This document shows positions 25,042 through 32,975 of a DNA stretch of 64,000 bases, one piece after another. The position numbers and the translations under genes were made by a program. Location: the NCBI GenBank assembly GCA_018713165.1, contig DVFR01000020.1, forward strand, positions 1-64,000. The letters are read 5' to 3'. The DNA is from Candidatus Coproplasma stercoravium. GTDB taxonomy: Bacteria; Bacillota; Clostridia; Christensenellales; Borkfalkiaceae. Position 1 is the stretch's first letter; every line of letters begins with the position of its first letter. The notes under the pieces are model-generated. The model worked only from the letters and a program-made list of their open reading frames with translations, was not told the DNA's origin and ran no database searches.

Positions 25042-26952
25042 TTATGCGTCTACACCCAAGCCTTTATCTACATACTGAATATTGCTGAATGTTGCAACCG
25101 TTTCTCTGTTTGCAAACAGACAAATGTAGTCAAACTCATTATCTCTCGCAGCGAAATCGAAATCGGTATAGGTATTCATGTAGGTGACATCGCCTATGGT
25201 GAAACTGGTATGAACCGTCTGATTCGTTCTCGTAATCTTAACGGTATAAGTTACTCCCGTTGCAATTGCTGCGGTATTGCTCTCTTTGTTAAGCTTTCCC
25301 GATTCGCGACTGAATAATATGTTGAGAGCGGAATCAGAAGTTACAACACCTGCCGCAACATAATTCGAAGCCAGCGTATCGTCACGCTCGTCTACTAGTA
25401 TATCGTCGCGAAGCATTACGCCAAAACCGGTCTGCTTGATACCCGTATAATTTTCGAGCGTAACGTCTACGGTGATTTCAAAATTTCTGTTATGCTCTAT
25501 CTGCATAAACGCGGCAGCAAAACCATCGGAAGACGACTGGAATTTTCCCTTATCGTCCGACGAACCAACCTTAAACGTAATGCCGCCTGCAGCATCGGTA
25601 CCCTGTTCGATAATGAAAGGGCTTACGCTATTGCCGCCGAGCGTACCCATTGCCGTGCCGTACCACCCATCGGCTGTAATCGTCCAATTCGCCGACTTAT
25701 CGGTTGCGGGGTCGAACGGCGTATAGTCGGGCTCTTTATACTCGGAATTTATGCCTGCCGCATAATCAGCCTCGTAAGTGGGCTTTACAATATCGCCGAG
25801 CACATAGTCGCCGAGAGGGTTATCCGACTTTGCAAGTTCGCTTGCAATGTGGTAAGCGTTCATCTTTGCGCCATACATGTTGGTATGGGTCGTATCCACG
25901 CCCGAACGCACTCCGTTTTTCGTGGCAGTCCATGCGTGGTAGTCCACAGCCTTATCATAGCCGAGAGCTGCATAGTCGGCCTTTGTTATCGCGGTGAGGT
26001 CTACCACCGTCGTATCCGTAGCCGCACCCAGGTCGCGTATTGCCTTTGCATAATCGCCGCCTGCAAATTCTATATCTCCGACCGTCGCGGTTTCGGTTAT
26101 ATGGGCGCTCGAACCTTCGTAATTGTCGCTCGAATTTGCCCTGACGATGGGCGTGCAGAGTATGGGCGTTGCGCCGGCGTCTTCGGCAACCTTTATATAA
26201 TAGTTATAAAGAGTATAGGCAAACGAAGCAGCCCTGCCGTTTATAAGCGTAGTCGAATCGGTATAGGGCAGATTGGGGTTGGTGTATCTCTCCGTCTCCG
26301 CCTTTTCGTCGTTATGCCCAAAGCCTATTATAATGTAGTCGCCCTCACCTATGCTGTTTACCAGAGTATCGTAGTTATCCTCCGAAAGGAAGCTGTACGA
26401 ACTTCTGCCGGAAAGCGCGAGATTGCTAACGGTAACTTTGTCGCTTACAAAATTTTCAAACTGCGTGCCATAGCCGTAGCGCGGCAGATAATATGCATCG
26501 CTAAACGAGCACACGGTAGAGTCGCCTACAAAATAAACGGTGGTTTCGGGCAGTTCTTCGGGGTCTGTCGCGGGTTCGACGGTATATGTAACAGTATTTG
26601 ATTTGTCACTGTCGGAATACTTTTCGTCGTTGCTCGTGGCAACAACGGCAAACGTATAACTTCCGGGGTCACTTATGCTTATCGTATACGAAGTGGCGGT
26701 TACGGTACCCGCAACCGTGTCGCCTTGATAAACGGTGTAGCCGTCGGCATTGGTGACTGCGTTCCACGAAATTACGTTTTCGCTGAGCGATATCTGTGGA
26801 GCAGCAAGCTGAGTAACAGAAGGCGTAGCGTCATCGCCTCCGTTCCCGCCACCGTCTCCGTTGCCGCCTCCGCTGTTATCTGCACAACCGGCAAAAACCG
26901 CCGCGCCCATGCAGGCCGCAACAAAAAGTGAAAATAATTTTTTCTTTTTCAT
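25042..26952 (-). CDS. Lipoprotein SGNH esterase, rhamnogalacturonan acetylesterase-like
   Basis: Probably removes acetyl groups from pectic or similar plant polysaccharide outside the cell. The 636-residue protein has a lipoprotein signal with Cys23 in VFAGC, a Gly/Asn/Asp-rich linker (26-42), a fibronectin-III-like domain (about 45-125), the SGNH domain (about 138-380) and a C-terminal beta-rich domain (about 420-630) that may bind carbohydrate. Catalytic residues are visible: Ser145 in FVGDST, Gly182 in SGRS, Asn214 in GHND, and Asp353/His356 in VDTTHTN, the layout of CE12 rhamnogalacturonan acetylesterases. An AAGGGGG site precedes the ATG. It stands alone between two terminators; no PUL-type transporter is adjacent. 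Confidence 0.88.
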   Translation of the reverse strand: MKKKKLFSLFVAACMGAAVFAGCADNSGGGNGDGGGNGGDDATPSVTQLAAPQISLSENVISWNAVTNADGYTVYQGDTVAGTVTATSYTISISDPGSYTFAVVATSNDEKYSDSDKSNTVTYTVEPATDPEELPETTVYFVGDSTVCSFSDAYYLPRYGYGTQFENFVSDKVTVSNLALSGRSSYSFLSEDNYDTLVNSIGEGDYIIIGFGHNDEKAETERYTNPNLPYTDSTTLINGRAASFAYTLYNYYIKVAEDAGATPILCTPIVRANSSDNYEGSSAHITETATVGDIEFAGGDYAKAIRDLGAATDTTVVDLTAITKADYAALGYDKAVDYHAWTATKNGVRSGVDTTHTNMYGAKMNAYHIASELAKSDNPLGDYVLGDIVKPTYEADYAAGINSEYKEPDYTPFDPATDKSANWTITADGWYGTAMGTLGGNSVSPFIIEQGTDAAGGITFKVGSSDDKGKFQSSSDGFAAAFMQIEHNRNFEITVDVTLENYTGIKQTGFGVMLRDDILVDERDDTLASNYVAAGVVTSDSALNILFSRESGKLNKESNTAAIATGVTYTVKITRTNQTVHTSFTIGDVTYMNTYTDFDFAARDNEFDYICLFANRETVATFSNIQYVDKGLGVDA

Positions 26953-27055
26953 CTTATCCCCCTTGTTAAATTTGATACTATATATATTTTACGACACTTT
27001 TTGTCAGCAGTCAAATGTTATTCGCTATCAAAAACAGAAATATTTTCACAAACAG

Positions 27056-27090
27056 TAAGCCGTGGCGGCTTTTGCCGCCACGGCTTATTT
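27056..27090. terminator. Bidirectional terminator
   Basis: TAAGCCGTGGCGG / CCGCCACGGCTTA stem after the epimerase gene, before the SGNH gene's upstream region. Confidence 0.8.
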
Positions 27091-27106
27091 AATATACATT
27101 TTAAAA

Positions 27107-27931
27107 TCAGTCTTTATCCACGGAGAGCGTGTACGAAAATTCGCTACCTGCCCCGCGGTCAAAATTCATGAACGGCTTTAACGAGAGCTCGCGCGGGAAG
27201 GCGGGGTTATCGTTTATGCCCCACCACGGCTCCACGCACACATAGTCGCCGCCCTCTTCGTTCGACCAGAACGCAAACAGCGGGCAGTCCGACCTGTACG
27301 CATAGGTATATCCGTCCTGCGTGCGCGCATATATCGCACCGCCCGAGAGCGAGCCGAGCTGAAAGGTTTTGCACTCTTTAAAGAACGCCTTGTCGGCGAC
27401 GAATCTTTTAAGGTGCGGCATTGCCGCCGCGCCGCCTTCGAGCGGATATATTACGGGGTGTTCCTCGTTTTCAAACTCAATCACCGCACTGCCGCCCGGC
27501 GCATACATGCCGGGGTGCCCGCCGACATAAAAGGGCATAACGCCGCCCTTTGAACGCACGAAGTAGGTAATTTTTACCGAATTTTTTATAAGCTCGTAGC
27601 TCACCGAAAAATCAAACTCAAACGGGTAGCTTTTAAGCGTTTCAGAATCGGACGAGAACGAAAGCGTAAGCTTGTTTTCGCCGATTTTCTCCGCCGAAAG
27701 GCGCGCATAGCGCGCAAGTCCGTGCGACTTTAATTCATAAGTTTTGCCGCACACCTCGAACGGCGCGGCGTGACCGATTATCGGAAATATCACGACGTCG
27801 CGGCTCTTCCACGCCTCGCCGCCCTGCCACAGCCGTTCTTCGCCCGAAGGCTTGTACACGAGCGAGTGCATCGCGCCGCCCTCGTCGTTTACCGTAAGTT
27901 TTAAAAATTCGTTTTCAATAGAATGAAGCAT
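27107..27931 (-). CDS. Aldose 1-epimerase family protein
   Basis: Members interconvert anomers of free or phosphorylated sugars. The 274-residue beta-rich protein starts MLHSIENEFLKLTVNDEGGAMHSLVYKPSG and carries the family motifs FPIIGHA (first histidine, around residue 56), SHGLAR (second histidine, around 74), VGGHPGM (around 142) and CVEPWWG (glutamate, around 235). This set resembles the YihR/LacX-like branch rather than classic GalM. The frame runs 20 codons further, but GAAGGGGG directly before the ATG at 27931 decides the start. The upstream gap contains GC-rich direct repeats. Function in general sugar handling is inferred. Confidence 0.88.
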   Translation of the reverse strand: MLHSIENEFLKLTVNDEGGAMHSLVYKPSGEERLWQGGEAWKSRDVVIFPIIGHAAPFEVCGKTYELKSHGLARYARLSAEKIGENKLTLSFSSDSETLKSYPFEFDFSVSYELIKNSVKITYFVRSKGGVMPFYVGGHPGMYAPGGSAVIEFENEEHPVIYPLEGGAAAMPHLKRFVADKAFFKECKTFQLGSLSGGAIYARTQDGYTYAYRSDCPLFAFWSNEEGGDYVCVEPWWGINDNPAFPRELSLKPFMNFDRGAGSEFSYTLSVDKD

Positions 27932-27947
27932 ATTTTCCCCCTTCAAG

Positions 27948-28063
27948 GCGCAACGCGCCTTAACTTTGCGCAGTATTGCGCAAATCACCACATACGCCGC
28001 AAGGCGTATTCATTACGCGCGCAACGCGCTCATAACTTTTTAACGCGCAACGCGCCTTAACTT
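27948..28063. repeat. Direct repeat pair upstream of the epimerase
   Basis: GCGCAACGCGCCTTAACTT occurs at 27948-27966 and at 28045-28063. Each copy is itself partly palindromic (GGCGCAACGCGCC), and further CGCAACGCG blocks lie between. No gene is seen in this 157-base gap. Confidence 0.7.
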
Positions 28064-28088
28064 ATCATGCGCGCCGTTCTGGCGCATT

Positions 28089-28427
28089 TTACCAATCGAG
28101 TTGCTCCCCGCCGAGAATGTGTATGTGCAGGTGGAAAACGCTCTGCCCTGCGTCCTCGCCCTGGTTCACCACAAGGCGATATCCCTTTTCGCATCCGTTT
28201 TGCGCGGCGATTGCGGGAATTTTTACGAGCATGTATTTAACGAGCTCCGCACGGTCTTCGTCCATTTCGGAGAGAAGTTTGAAGTGGTCTTTGGGCACGG
28301 CGAGAAGATGTACCTTCGCCTTGGGTTCGATGTCCTTAAACACGAGCATTTTATCGTCTTCATACACCTTTGCAGAGGGAATCTCGCCCCTTATTATTTT
28401 ACAGAAAAGGCAATCGTCTTTAAGCAT
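28089..28427 (-). CDS. HIT-family nucleotide-binding hydrolase (HinT-like)
   Basis: HIT proteins hydrolyse adenosine phosphoramidates and related nucleotidyl bonds. The 112-residue protein has the zinc/N-terminal block CLFCKIIRGEIPS and the catalytic histidine triad HLHIHILGG with the QGEDAGQSVFH lead-in, which is the HinT branch. The frame is open 23 codons further upstream, but AAAAGGAGAA just before the ATG at 28427 and the standard HinT N-terminus MLKDDCLFCKI fix the start. It follows mtaB by ~85 bases on the same strand and is likely part of the prmA-rsmE-mtaB unit, a gene order common in Clostridia. Confidence 0.93.
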   Translation of the reverse strand: MLKDDCLFCKIIRGEIPSAKVYEDDKMLVFKDIEPKAKVHLLAVPKDHFKLLSEMDEDRAELVKYMLVKIPAIAAQNGCEKGYRLVVNQGEDAGQSVFHLHIHILGGEQLDW

Positions 28428-28512
28428 AAAATTCTCCTTTTTGTCTGATTTTTTAAGCAGAAAAATGCCGTTATTTGCGGCATATTCCCGCACCAATTCG
28501 GTTATTTTAAAT

Positions 28513-29754
28513 TTACTCTACGGGTTTCGCAAGCGCGCCGCCCTCGCGCAGGGCGGTGAGCTCTACGTTTAAAATTTCGCCCGTATGGCGGCCTTTGAGC
28601 CACACTTTTATGTAGTTAGGGGTGTAGCCCGCGGTATATTCGCCCTCAGTATCCTCAAAAATCACCGACCGGACGGTGCCGATAAAGCGGGAAATATACT
28701 TCTCCTCCGCCGCCCTGCCCGCGGCGAGCAGTTTGTGAAGGCGCGCCTCCTTTATATCGTGCGGCGTATCCTTCATTTTATAGGCGACGGTGCCCTCGCG
28801 CGGGGAAAAGGCAAAGGCATGCACGCGGGCAAGCCCCGCCTCTTCTATTATAGAGAGGCTATCGCAAAAATCTTCGTCGGTCTCTCCCGGGAAACCCGCG
28901 ATAATGTCGGTAGTAATCGCCGCGTCGGGGAAAAAATTATATATCAGTGCGCATTTTTCAAGGTATTCGGCGCGCGTGTAGCGGCGGTTCATCTTTTTCA
29001 AAACGGCGTTGCTCCCGCTCTGGAGCGAAAGATGAAACTGCGGCGCAAAATTTTTCAGGTTTTTGCAGGCGGAGAGCAGTTTTTCGTCTATCACGTTGCA
29101 CTCGATAGAGCCGAGGCGTATGCGCTTATCCGTATCCGCGAGCATGCCCAAAAGGTCTGCAAGCCCCTTTCCGTCGCAGGAATACGCAGAGATGTTAATT
29201 CCCGTAAGCACGACCTCGGGGCAGGAACTGTGCATAACTTCGCACACGACCTCCTCTGCGGCGCGGCTGCGCACCCTGCCGCGCAGGTAGGGTATTACGC
29301 AGTAACTGCAAAAATTGTTGCATCCGTCCTCTATCTTAACGAACGCGCGCGTGCGCGCCTGGGCGGGTTCGGGCAGGTTTTCATACCCCTGCGAATTGAA
29401 AGAACAGGCATATTCTGCGTCCAATTCGGCAGCAAGCGCCGAGATGAGCTCATTTTTTCTGCGCGCCCCGCCCACATAGTAAACGCCCTTGTCCGCAAAG
29501 GAATTTTTATCCTTTTCGGAGGCGCAGCCAACTACGAAAATTTTCGCTTTATCATTGAATTTGCGTGCGCGTGTGACAAGCTGGCGGCTCTTTTTTTCAG
29601 CCTCGCGCGTGACGGCGCAGGTGTTTAAAACGTATATATCCGCGGGGCAAAGCTTATTTTCCACCTCAACGCCCCAGCTTTTGAGCGCCGCGGCGACGGA
29701 TGCCGACTCCACCTCGTTCACCTTACAGCCGAGCGTAAATATGCAGGCCTTCAT
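28513..29754 (-). CDS. mtaB: tRNA (t6A37) methylthiotransferase MtaB
   Basis: A radical-SAM enzyme that adds a methylthio group to t6A at position 37 of tRNAs reading ANN codons. The 413-residue protein has the N-terminal UPF0004 domain with three cluster cysteines (TLGCKVN, NTCAV, VGCASE), the radical-SAM motif CNNFCSYCVIPYLRGR around residue 144, and the Q-S-G-S strand block FHLSLQSGSNAVLKKMNRRY. The C-terminal TRAM region is short. NTCAVT and GCKVNEVES point to MtaB rather than MiaB. Its start overlaps rsmE by four bases. Confidence 0.95.
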   Translation of the reverse strand: MKACIFTLGCKVNEVESASVAAALKSWGVEVENKLCPADIYVLNTCAVTREAEKKSRQLVTRARKFNDKAKIFVVGCASEKDKNSFADKGVYYVGGARRKNELISALAAELDAEYACSFNSQGYENLPEPAQARTRAFVKIEDGCNNFCSYCVIPYLRGRVRSRAAEEVVCEVMHSSCPEVVLTGINISAYSCDGKGLADLLGMLADTDKRIRLGSIECNVIDEKLLSACKNLKNFAPQFHLSLQSGSNAVLKKMNRRYTRAEYLEKCALIYNFFPDAAITTDIIAGFPGETDEDFCDSLSIIEEAGLARVHAFAFSPREGTVAYKMKDTPHDIKEARLHKLLAAGRAAEEKYISRFIGTVRSVIFEDTEGEYTAGYTPNYIKVWLKGRHTGEILNVELTALREGGALAKPVE

Positions 29755-30485
29755 TCCATCTCTCCGAGTTCAAAAAGTACGATTGCGCTGAGCGCTATCG
29801 CCGCCGTTTCGGCGCGCAATATGCGCTTGCCGAGGGTTATCCCATTAAAACCATATTTTTCGCGCGCGAGCGCGTATTCCTCTTCGGCAAAGCCGCCCTC
29901 GCTGCCCACGACTATGGCGGTTGAGCCCGTTAATTTGCGCATATCTGCCTGCGAATTGTGTTCAAACTCGCACGCAAACAACTTATTTTCGTAGCCTTCG
30001 GCAGATGCGAGCGCGTCTTCAAACCTCTCGAAAATTTCGACTTTGGGCGCAACGGAGCGCATGCACTGCTTCGTCGCCTCGCGCGCGACCTTATTCAAGC
30101 GTTCAAGTTTGGAGCCCGTGAGATATGCGGCGCAATACTTTGAGCCGAACACGCCTATCGACGATACGCCGAGCTCCGTCGCCTTCTGCACGATAAGCTC
30201 GGTCTTGTCGCCCTTCAAAGCGCCGCACAAAAGGCGCACCTTCGTTTTCGGCTCCTTGTCGCCGACGGTGAAGCCCGTGATATGCGCCGTCATCGAGCGC
30301 TTGCCGCAGGCGGCTATTATTGCCGAGTACTCCCGTCCGCTGCCGTCTAAAAGGGTAATCTCCGCGCCGACGGAAAGCCGCAGAACGTTTTTTGCATGGT
30401 TGAACTGCTCGCCTTCGAGCTCAACCTCGCCTGATTTCGGATAATCTATTATATTTTCGGTTAAAAATCTCTTCGGTGCTGACAT
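29751..30485 (-). CDS. rsmE: 16S rRNA (uracil-1498-N3)-methyltransferase RsmE
   Basis: Methylates U1498 of 16S rRNA. The 244-residue protein has the PUA-like N-terminal part with FNHAKNVLRLSVGAEITLLDG and the SPOUT-class knot with VVGSEGGFAEEE and LGKRILRAETAAI, which bind S-adenosylmethionine. The frame extends 11 codons upstream into a GCATATGTGCGG-type repeat motif; the ATG at 30485 (MSAPKRFLTENIID) is the likely start although the Shine-Dalgarno is weak. It lies between prmA and mtaB, a conserved neighbourhood of RNA/protein modification genes. Confidence 0.94.
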   Translation of the reverse strand: MSAPKRFLTENIIDYPKSGEVELEGEQFNHAKNVLRLSVGAEITLLDGSGREYSAIIAACGKRSMTAHITGFTVGDKEPKTKVRLLCGALKGDKTELIVQKATELGVSSIGVFGSKYCAAYLTGSKLERLNKVAREATKQCMRSVAPKVEIFERFEDALASAEGYENKLFACEFEHNSQADMRKLTGSTAIVVGSEGGFAEEEYALAREKYGFNGITLGKRILRAETAAIALSAIVLFELGEME

Positions 30486-30540
30486 TATTTTACTCTGTAT
30501 TTTAAAATTGCCCCGCACATATGCGGCAACTACTGCATTT

Positions 30541-30610
30541 TAATTGAGGGAACGCCCCCAAAAATCACGTAAAAAGATTTGCGTCACCGGCAAAGCTTTT
30601 TCGTGAACTT
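30541..30610 (-). repeat. Multi-hairpin intergenic element, truncated copy D
   Basis: On the minus strand it reads TTCACGAAAAAGCTTTGCCG...ACGTGATTTTTGGGGGC, matching the 5' stem of copies A and B (TCACGAA... with ...CGTGATTT) and the start of their next stem. The rest of the element is missing. It occupies the prmA-rsmE gap. Confidence 0.6.
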
Positions 30611-31550
30611 ATTTTTTAAACGCGCAGGCGTACCACTCGCCTTTATTTACAGTTTTTATGTGCTCAAATCCTACGGCGGCAAACGTCTGCAATACGCCAC
30701 TGAGCTTTTCCTTTATTATGCCCGAAAGTATGAGCGTGCCACCCTCCCTCACGTGTGCGGGCAGAGTGGGCGCAAGGCGGCACAAAACGTCGGCGGTGAT
30801 GTTCGCAAGCGCGATATCCGCCACTATCTCGCTCTCGCCTATAAGGTCGGTGCGCTTTACCGTGCACTTATCCGCCACGCCGTTGAGCTTGCAGTTGTGC
30901 GCCGCGCTGTCGGTCGCGACGGGGTCGATATCGGTGAGATACGCGCTCTTCGCACCCAAAAGGACGGCAGATATGCCCAAAATACCGCTTCCGCAACCCA
31001 CGTCGAGGCACACGCTTTGCGGCGTTAAATACTCCTGCAAAAGCTCGAGGCACATGGAGGTGGTTTCGTGCTCGCCCGTGCCGAACGCCATGTTGCTGTC
31101 GAGCAACACGGTCACCTCTTCGGGCTGTTTTTCGTACTTTATCCACTCGGGCACCACCACTACCCTGCCGCCAATGTGTATGGGGCGGAAGTGTTTGCGC
31201 CATATCTCAATCCAGTCGTCGCCCTCCACCGTGCGCGTTGTTATCTCCAGCGAGCCGAGCGGCATACAGCCGCCGCAATTTTCGCGCATTTCGTCGATAT
31301 CGGCGCGTATCTGCGGCATATATGCGGGCGTATCTTCAACGGTGATGAACGCCTTTACGAGCGCTTCGCCCGTGTCGCGGGTGAGCTCCTCGTCCATATA
31401 GTCCCAATACATAACCTTGTCGCGCTGGAGCGCGATTACGTCTTTGACGTCGGAGATTGCCACGCCGTAGTTTGAATAGCGCCATAAAATATCTGCGACG
31501 AGCTCGCTGCCCTCGCTTGTGGTGTGAACGGTGACTTCTGTAAACTTCAT
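30609..31550 (-). CDS. prmA: Ribosomal protein L11 methyltransferase PrmA
   Basis: Trimethylates ribosomal protein L11. The 313-residue protein has an N-terminal substrate-recognition domain (MKFTEVTVHTTSEGSELVADILW) and the C-terminal SAM domain with VLLDSNMAFGTGEHETT, motif I LDVGCGSGILGISA (around residue 178), DIDPVATDSAAHN and the N-I-x-A block IALANITADVL. Length is typical. It is the first gene of the prmA-rsmE-mtaB-hinT group. In many Firmicutes this group follows dnaJ or precedes rpsU; neither is present here. Confidence 0.95.
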   Translation of the reverse strand: MKFTEVTVHTTSEGSELVADILWRYSNYGVAISDVKDVIALQRDKVMYWDYMDEELTRDTGEALVKAFITVEDTPAYMPQIRADIDEMRENCGGCMPLGSLEITTRTVEGDDWIEIWRKHFRPIHIGGRVVVVPEWIKYEKQPEEVTVLLDSNMAFGTGEHETTSMCLELLQEYLTPQSVCLDVGCGSGILGISAVLLGAKSAYLTDIDPVATDSAAHNCKLNGVADKCTVKRTDLIGESEIVADIALANITADVLCRLAPTLPAHVREGGTLILSGIIKEKLSGVLQTFAAVGFEHIKTVNKGEWYACAFKK

Positions 31551-31709
31551 AGATATTTTCCTAAAACGCGCCGCCCTGTGGCGGCTTTTTGTTTTTTAAC
31601 GCGCCGCAACGCGCGGCGCTTTCTTTATAATATTGTAACACCCCGCGGGCCGATTTGCAAGCATTTGCAAAAGCGGCTCTTTGTTACCCCGATAATCTTT
31701 GGCTTACAA

Positions 31710-31753
31710 AACCCCCTTTGGCTTTTGCACAACTGCAAAAGCCAAAGGGGGTT
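31710..31753 (-). terminator. Perfect 20-bp inverted repeat, probable terminator of the flavoprotein gene
   Basis: AACCCCCTTTGGCTTTTGCA (31710-31729) pairs perfectly with 31734-31753 around a CAAC loop. On the minus strand it lies 18 bases after the flavoprotein stop and is followed by TTTTG. The perfection and length are unusual for a terminator. Confidence 0.75.
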
Positions 31754-31770
31754 ACATATATAATTTAACT

Positions 31771-32628
31771 CTATTCCCTGTGTTCGGCGAGGTAGTCAAC
31801 CGCGGCGTGCGCGGCGACGTTGCCTTCGCCGACCGACTTTGCGTACTGGTACGGTCTGCCCGTGCAGTCGCCTGCGGCAAACACTCCCGCGAGATTTGTT
31901 CGGCACTGCCTGTCGACGACGATATGCCCGCCGTCGGTATTCAGCCCGCGCAGCAGTATCGAGGGGGAAACGGAAGAACGCAGAATAAACACGCCGTCGA
32001 CCTCCCTCTCACCGTCGGCAAAGATAAGCTTTTGCACCTTCATTCCGCCGGCTATTTCCTTCGGCATTTTCATTACGACTTCGATATTTTCGCTGGAAAC
32101 CCCGCACCCCTTATACATAGGCATAAGGTAAACTTTGCCCGCGAGAGAGGCGAGGTATTCGGCCTCGTGCTCGAACGCCTTATCGAACAGAATTACGCCT
32201 ATCGTCTTGCCCTTATACAAAAAGCCGTCGCAGGTGGCGCAGTAGCTTACGCCGCGTCCCAAAAACTGTTCCTCGCCCCCGATGGGTTTTGCTGTCGTCA
32301 CGCCCGTACATAAAATTATGGTCTTGCTCTCAAAGGTATCGGTTCCCGCAGTCACGGCATATCTGCCGCCCAAATCGTAGATTGCGGTTACTATCTCATG
32401 CCGCGGCTCTATGCCCATGCTCTTTGCGTGAGAGACGAGCGCGGACGAAAGCTCCACCCCCGAGATATCGGGGAGCCCGGGGTAGTTGCGTATCAGCTCC
32501 GCCGCCTCCACCTTTTTCGACGACGCGCCGCTGCCGAACCATAAAAAGTTTTTATCCAGAATTTTAAGGTTGAGCGCCGCGGAAACGCCCGCGGGGCCCG
32601 TTCCGATTATTATCGAATCGTAAAGCAT
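31771..32628 (-). CDS. Thioredoxin-reductase-like flavoprotein without a recognisable NADPH motif
   Basis: A 285-residue low-molecular-weight thioredoxin reductase fold. FAD-binding motif IIIGTGPAGVSAAL is at residues 6-20, the redox-active pair Cys130/Cys133 in SYCATCDG, and the second FAD motif VFAAGDCTGRPYQ near 249-261. In canonical enzymes the pyridine-nucleotide domain carries GGGDSA and HRR; here the corresponding stretches read IGVILFDKAFEHEAEYLA (143-160) and VYLMPMYKGCGVSS (166-179). These NADPH motifs are absent, as in the ferredoxin-dependent FFTR-type or DFTR-type reductases described in clostridia and cyanobacteria. Neighbouring hydrogenase fits a ferredoxin link. The electron donor is inferred. 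Confidence 0.85.
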   Translation of the reverse strand: MLYDSIIIGTGPAGVSAALNLKILDKNFLWFGSGASSKKVEAAELIRNYPGLPDISGVELSSALVSHAKSMGIEPRHEIVTAIYDLGGRYAVTAGTDTFESKTIILCTGVTTAKPIGGEEQFLGRGVSYCATCDGFLYKGKTIGVILFDKAFEHEAEYLASLAGKVYLMPMYKGCGVSSENIEVVMKMPKEIAGGMKVQKLIFADGEREVDGVFILRSSVSPSILLRGLNTDGGHIVVDRQCRTNLAGVFAAGDCTGRPYQYAKSVGEGNVAAHAAVDYLAEHRE

Positions 32629-32766
32629 AATTACAAAATTCCTGAGTTTATTATACAGTTTTATTTTAAACCATAATCAGCTTAAATAAACGCCGCGAAA
32701 GGCACAAGCCTTTCGCGGCAGTTAGATTTGTACACCTTATATATGCCCATAATAACTTGATAGTTG

Positions 32767-32824
32767 CGAGCAGTAAATCCCTCCGTCACGCTAAGGCGTG
32801 CCACCTCCCTTTAAAAAAGAGGAT
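32767..32824 (+). repeat. Short dispersed repeat (AATCCCTCCGTCACG family)
   Basis: AAATCCCTCCGTCACGCTAA...GCCACCTCCCTTT; same family as 13028-13077 and 59606-59655. Confidence 0.7.
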
Positions 32825-32852
32825 TTTTGCCGCATTAAAGAACACATTATGA

Positions 32853-32960
32853 CCTCGGAGAAGCGAGCAGTATGCGGAGCTGGCGGAACGTTGCGAAGGA
32901 GCTTACTTAGAGGTAAGCAAACCCGTAACAGCGACAATGTAATGCGACGCTTATACGAGG
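32853..32960. repeat. CCTCG...CGAGG dispersed element, second copy
   Basis: A ~108-bp element closely matching 13275-13389, including the internal hairpin block GGAGCTTACTTAGAGGTAAG and the ends CCTCGGAGA and TATACGAGG. It starts 15 bases beyond the stop of the hydrogenase gene, as the other copy lies just beyond the mnmE stop. Confidence 0.8.
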
Positions 32961-32975
32961 GCAAGCGGCTCACAA

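Noticed and set aside
25492-26601. A 369-codon plus-strand open frame opposite the SGNH lipoprotein
   Set aside because: The opposite strand carries the catalytic motifs and a signal peptide; this frame has no recognisable domain.
28585-29628. A 347-codon plus-strand open frame opposite mtaB
   Set aside because: Shadow of a radical-SAM gene with all cluster motifs on the minus strand.
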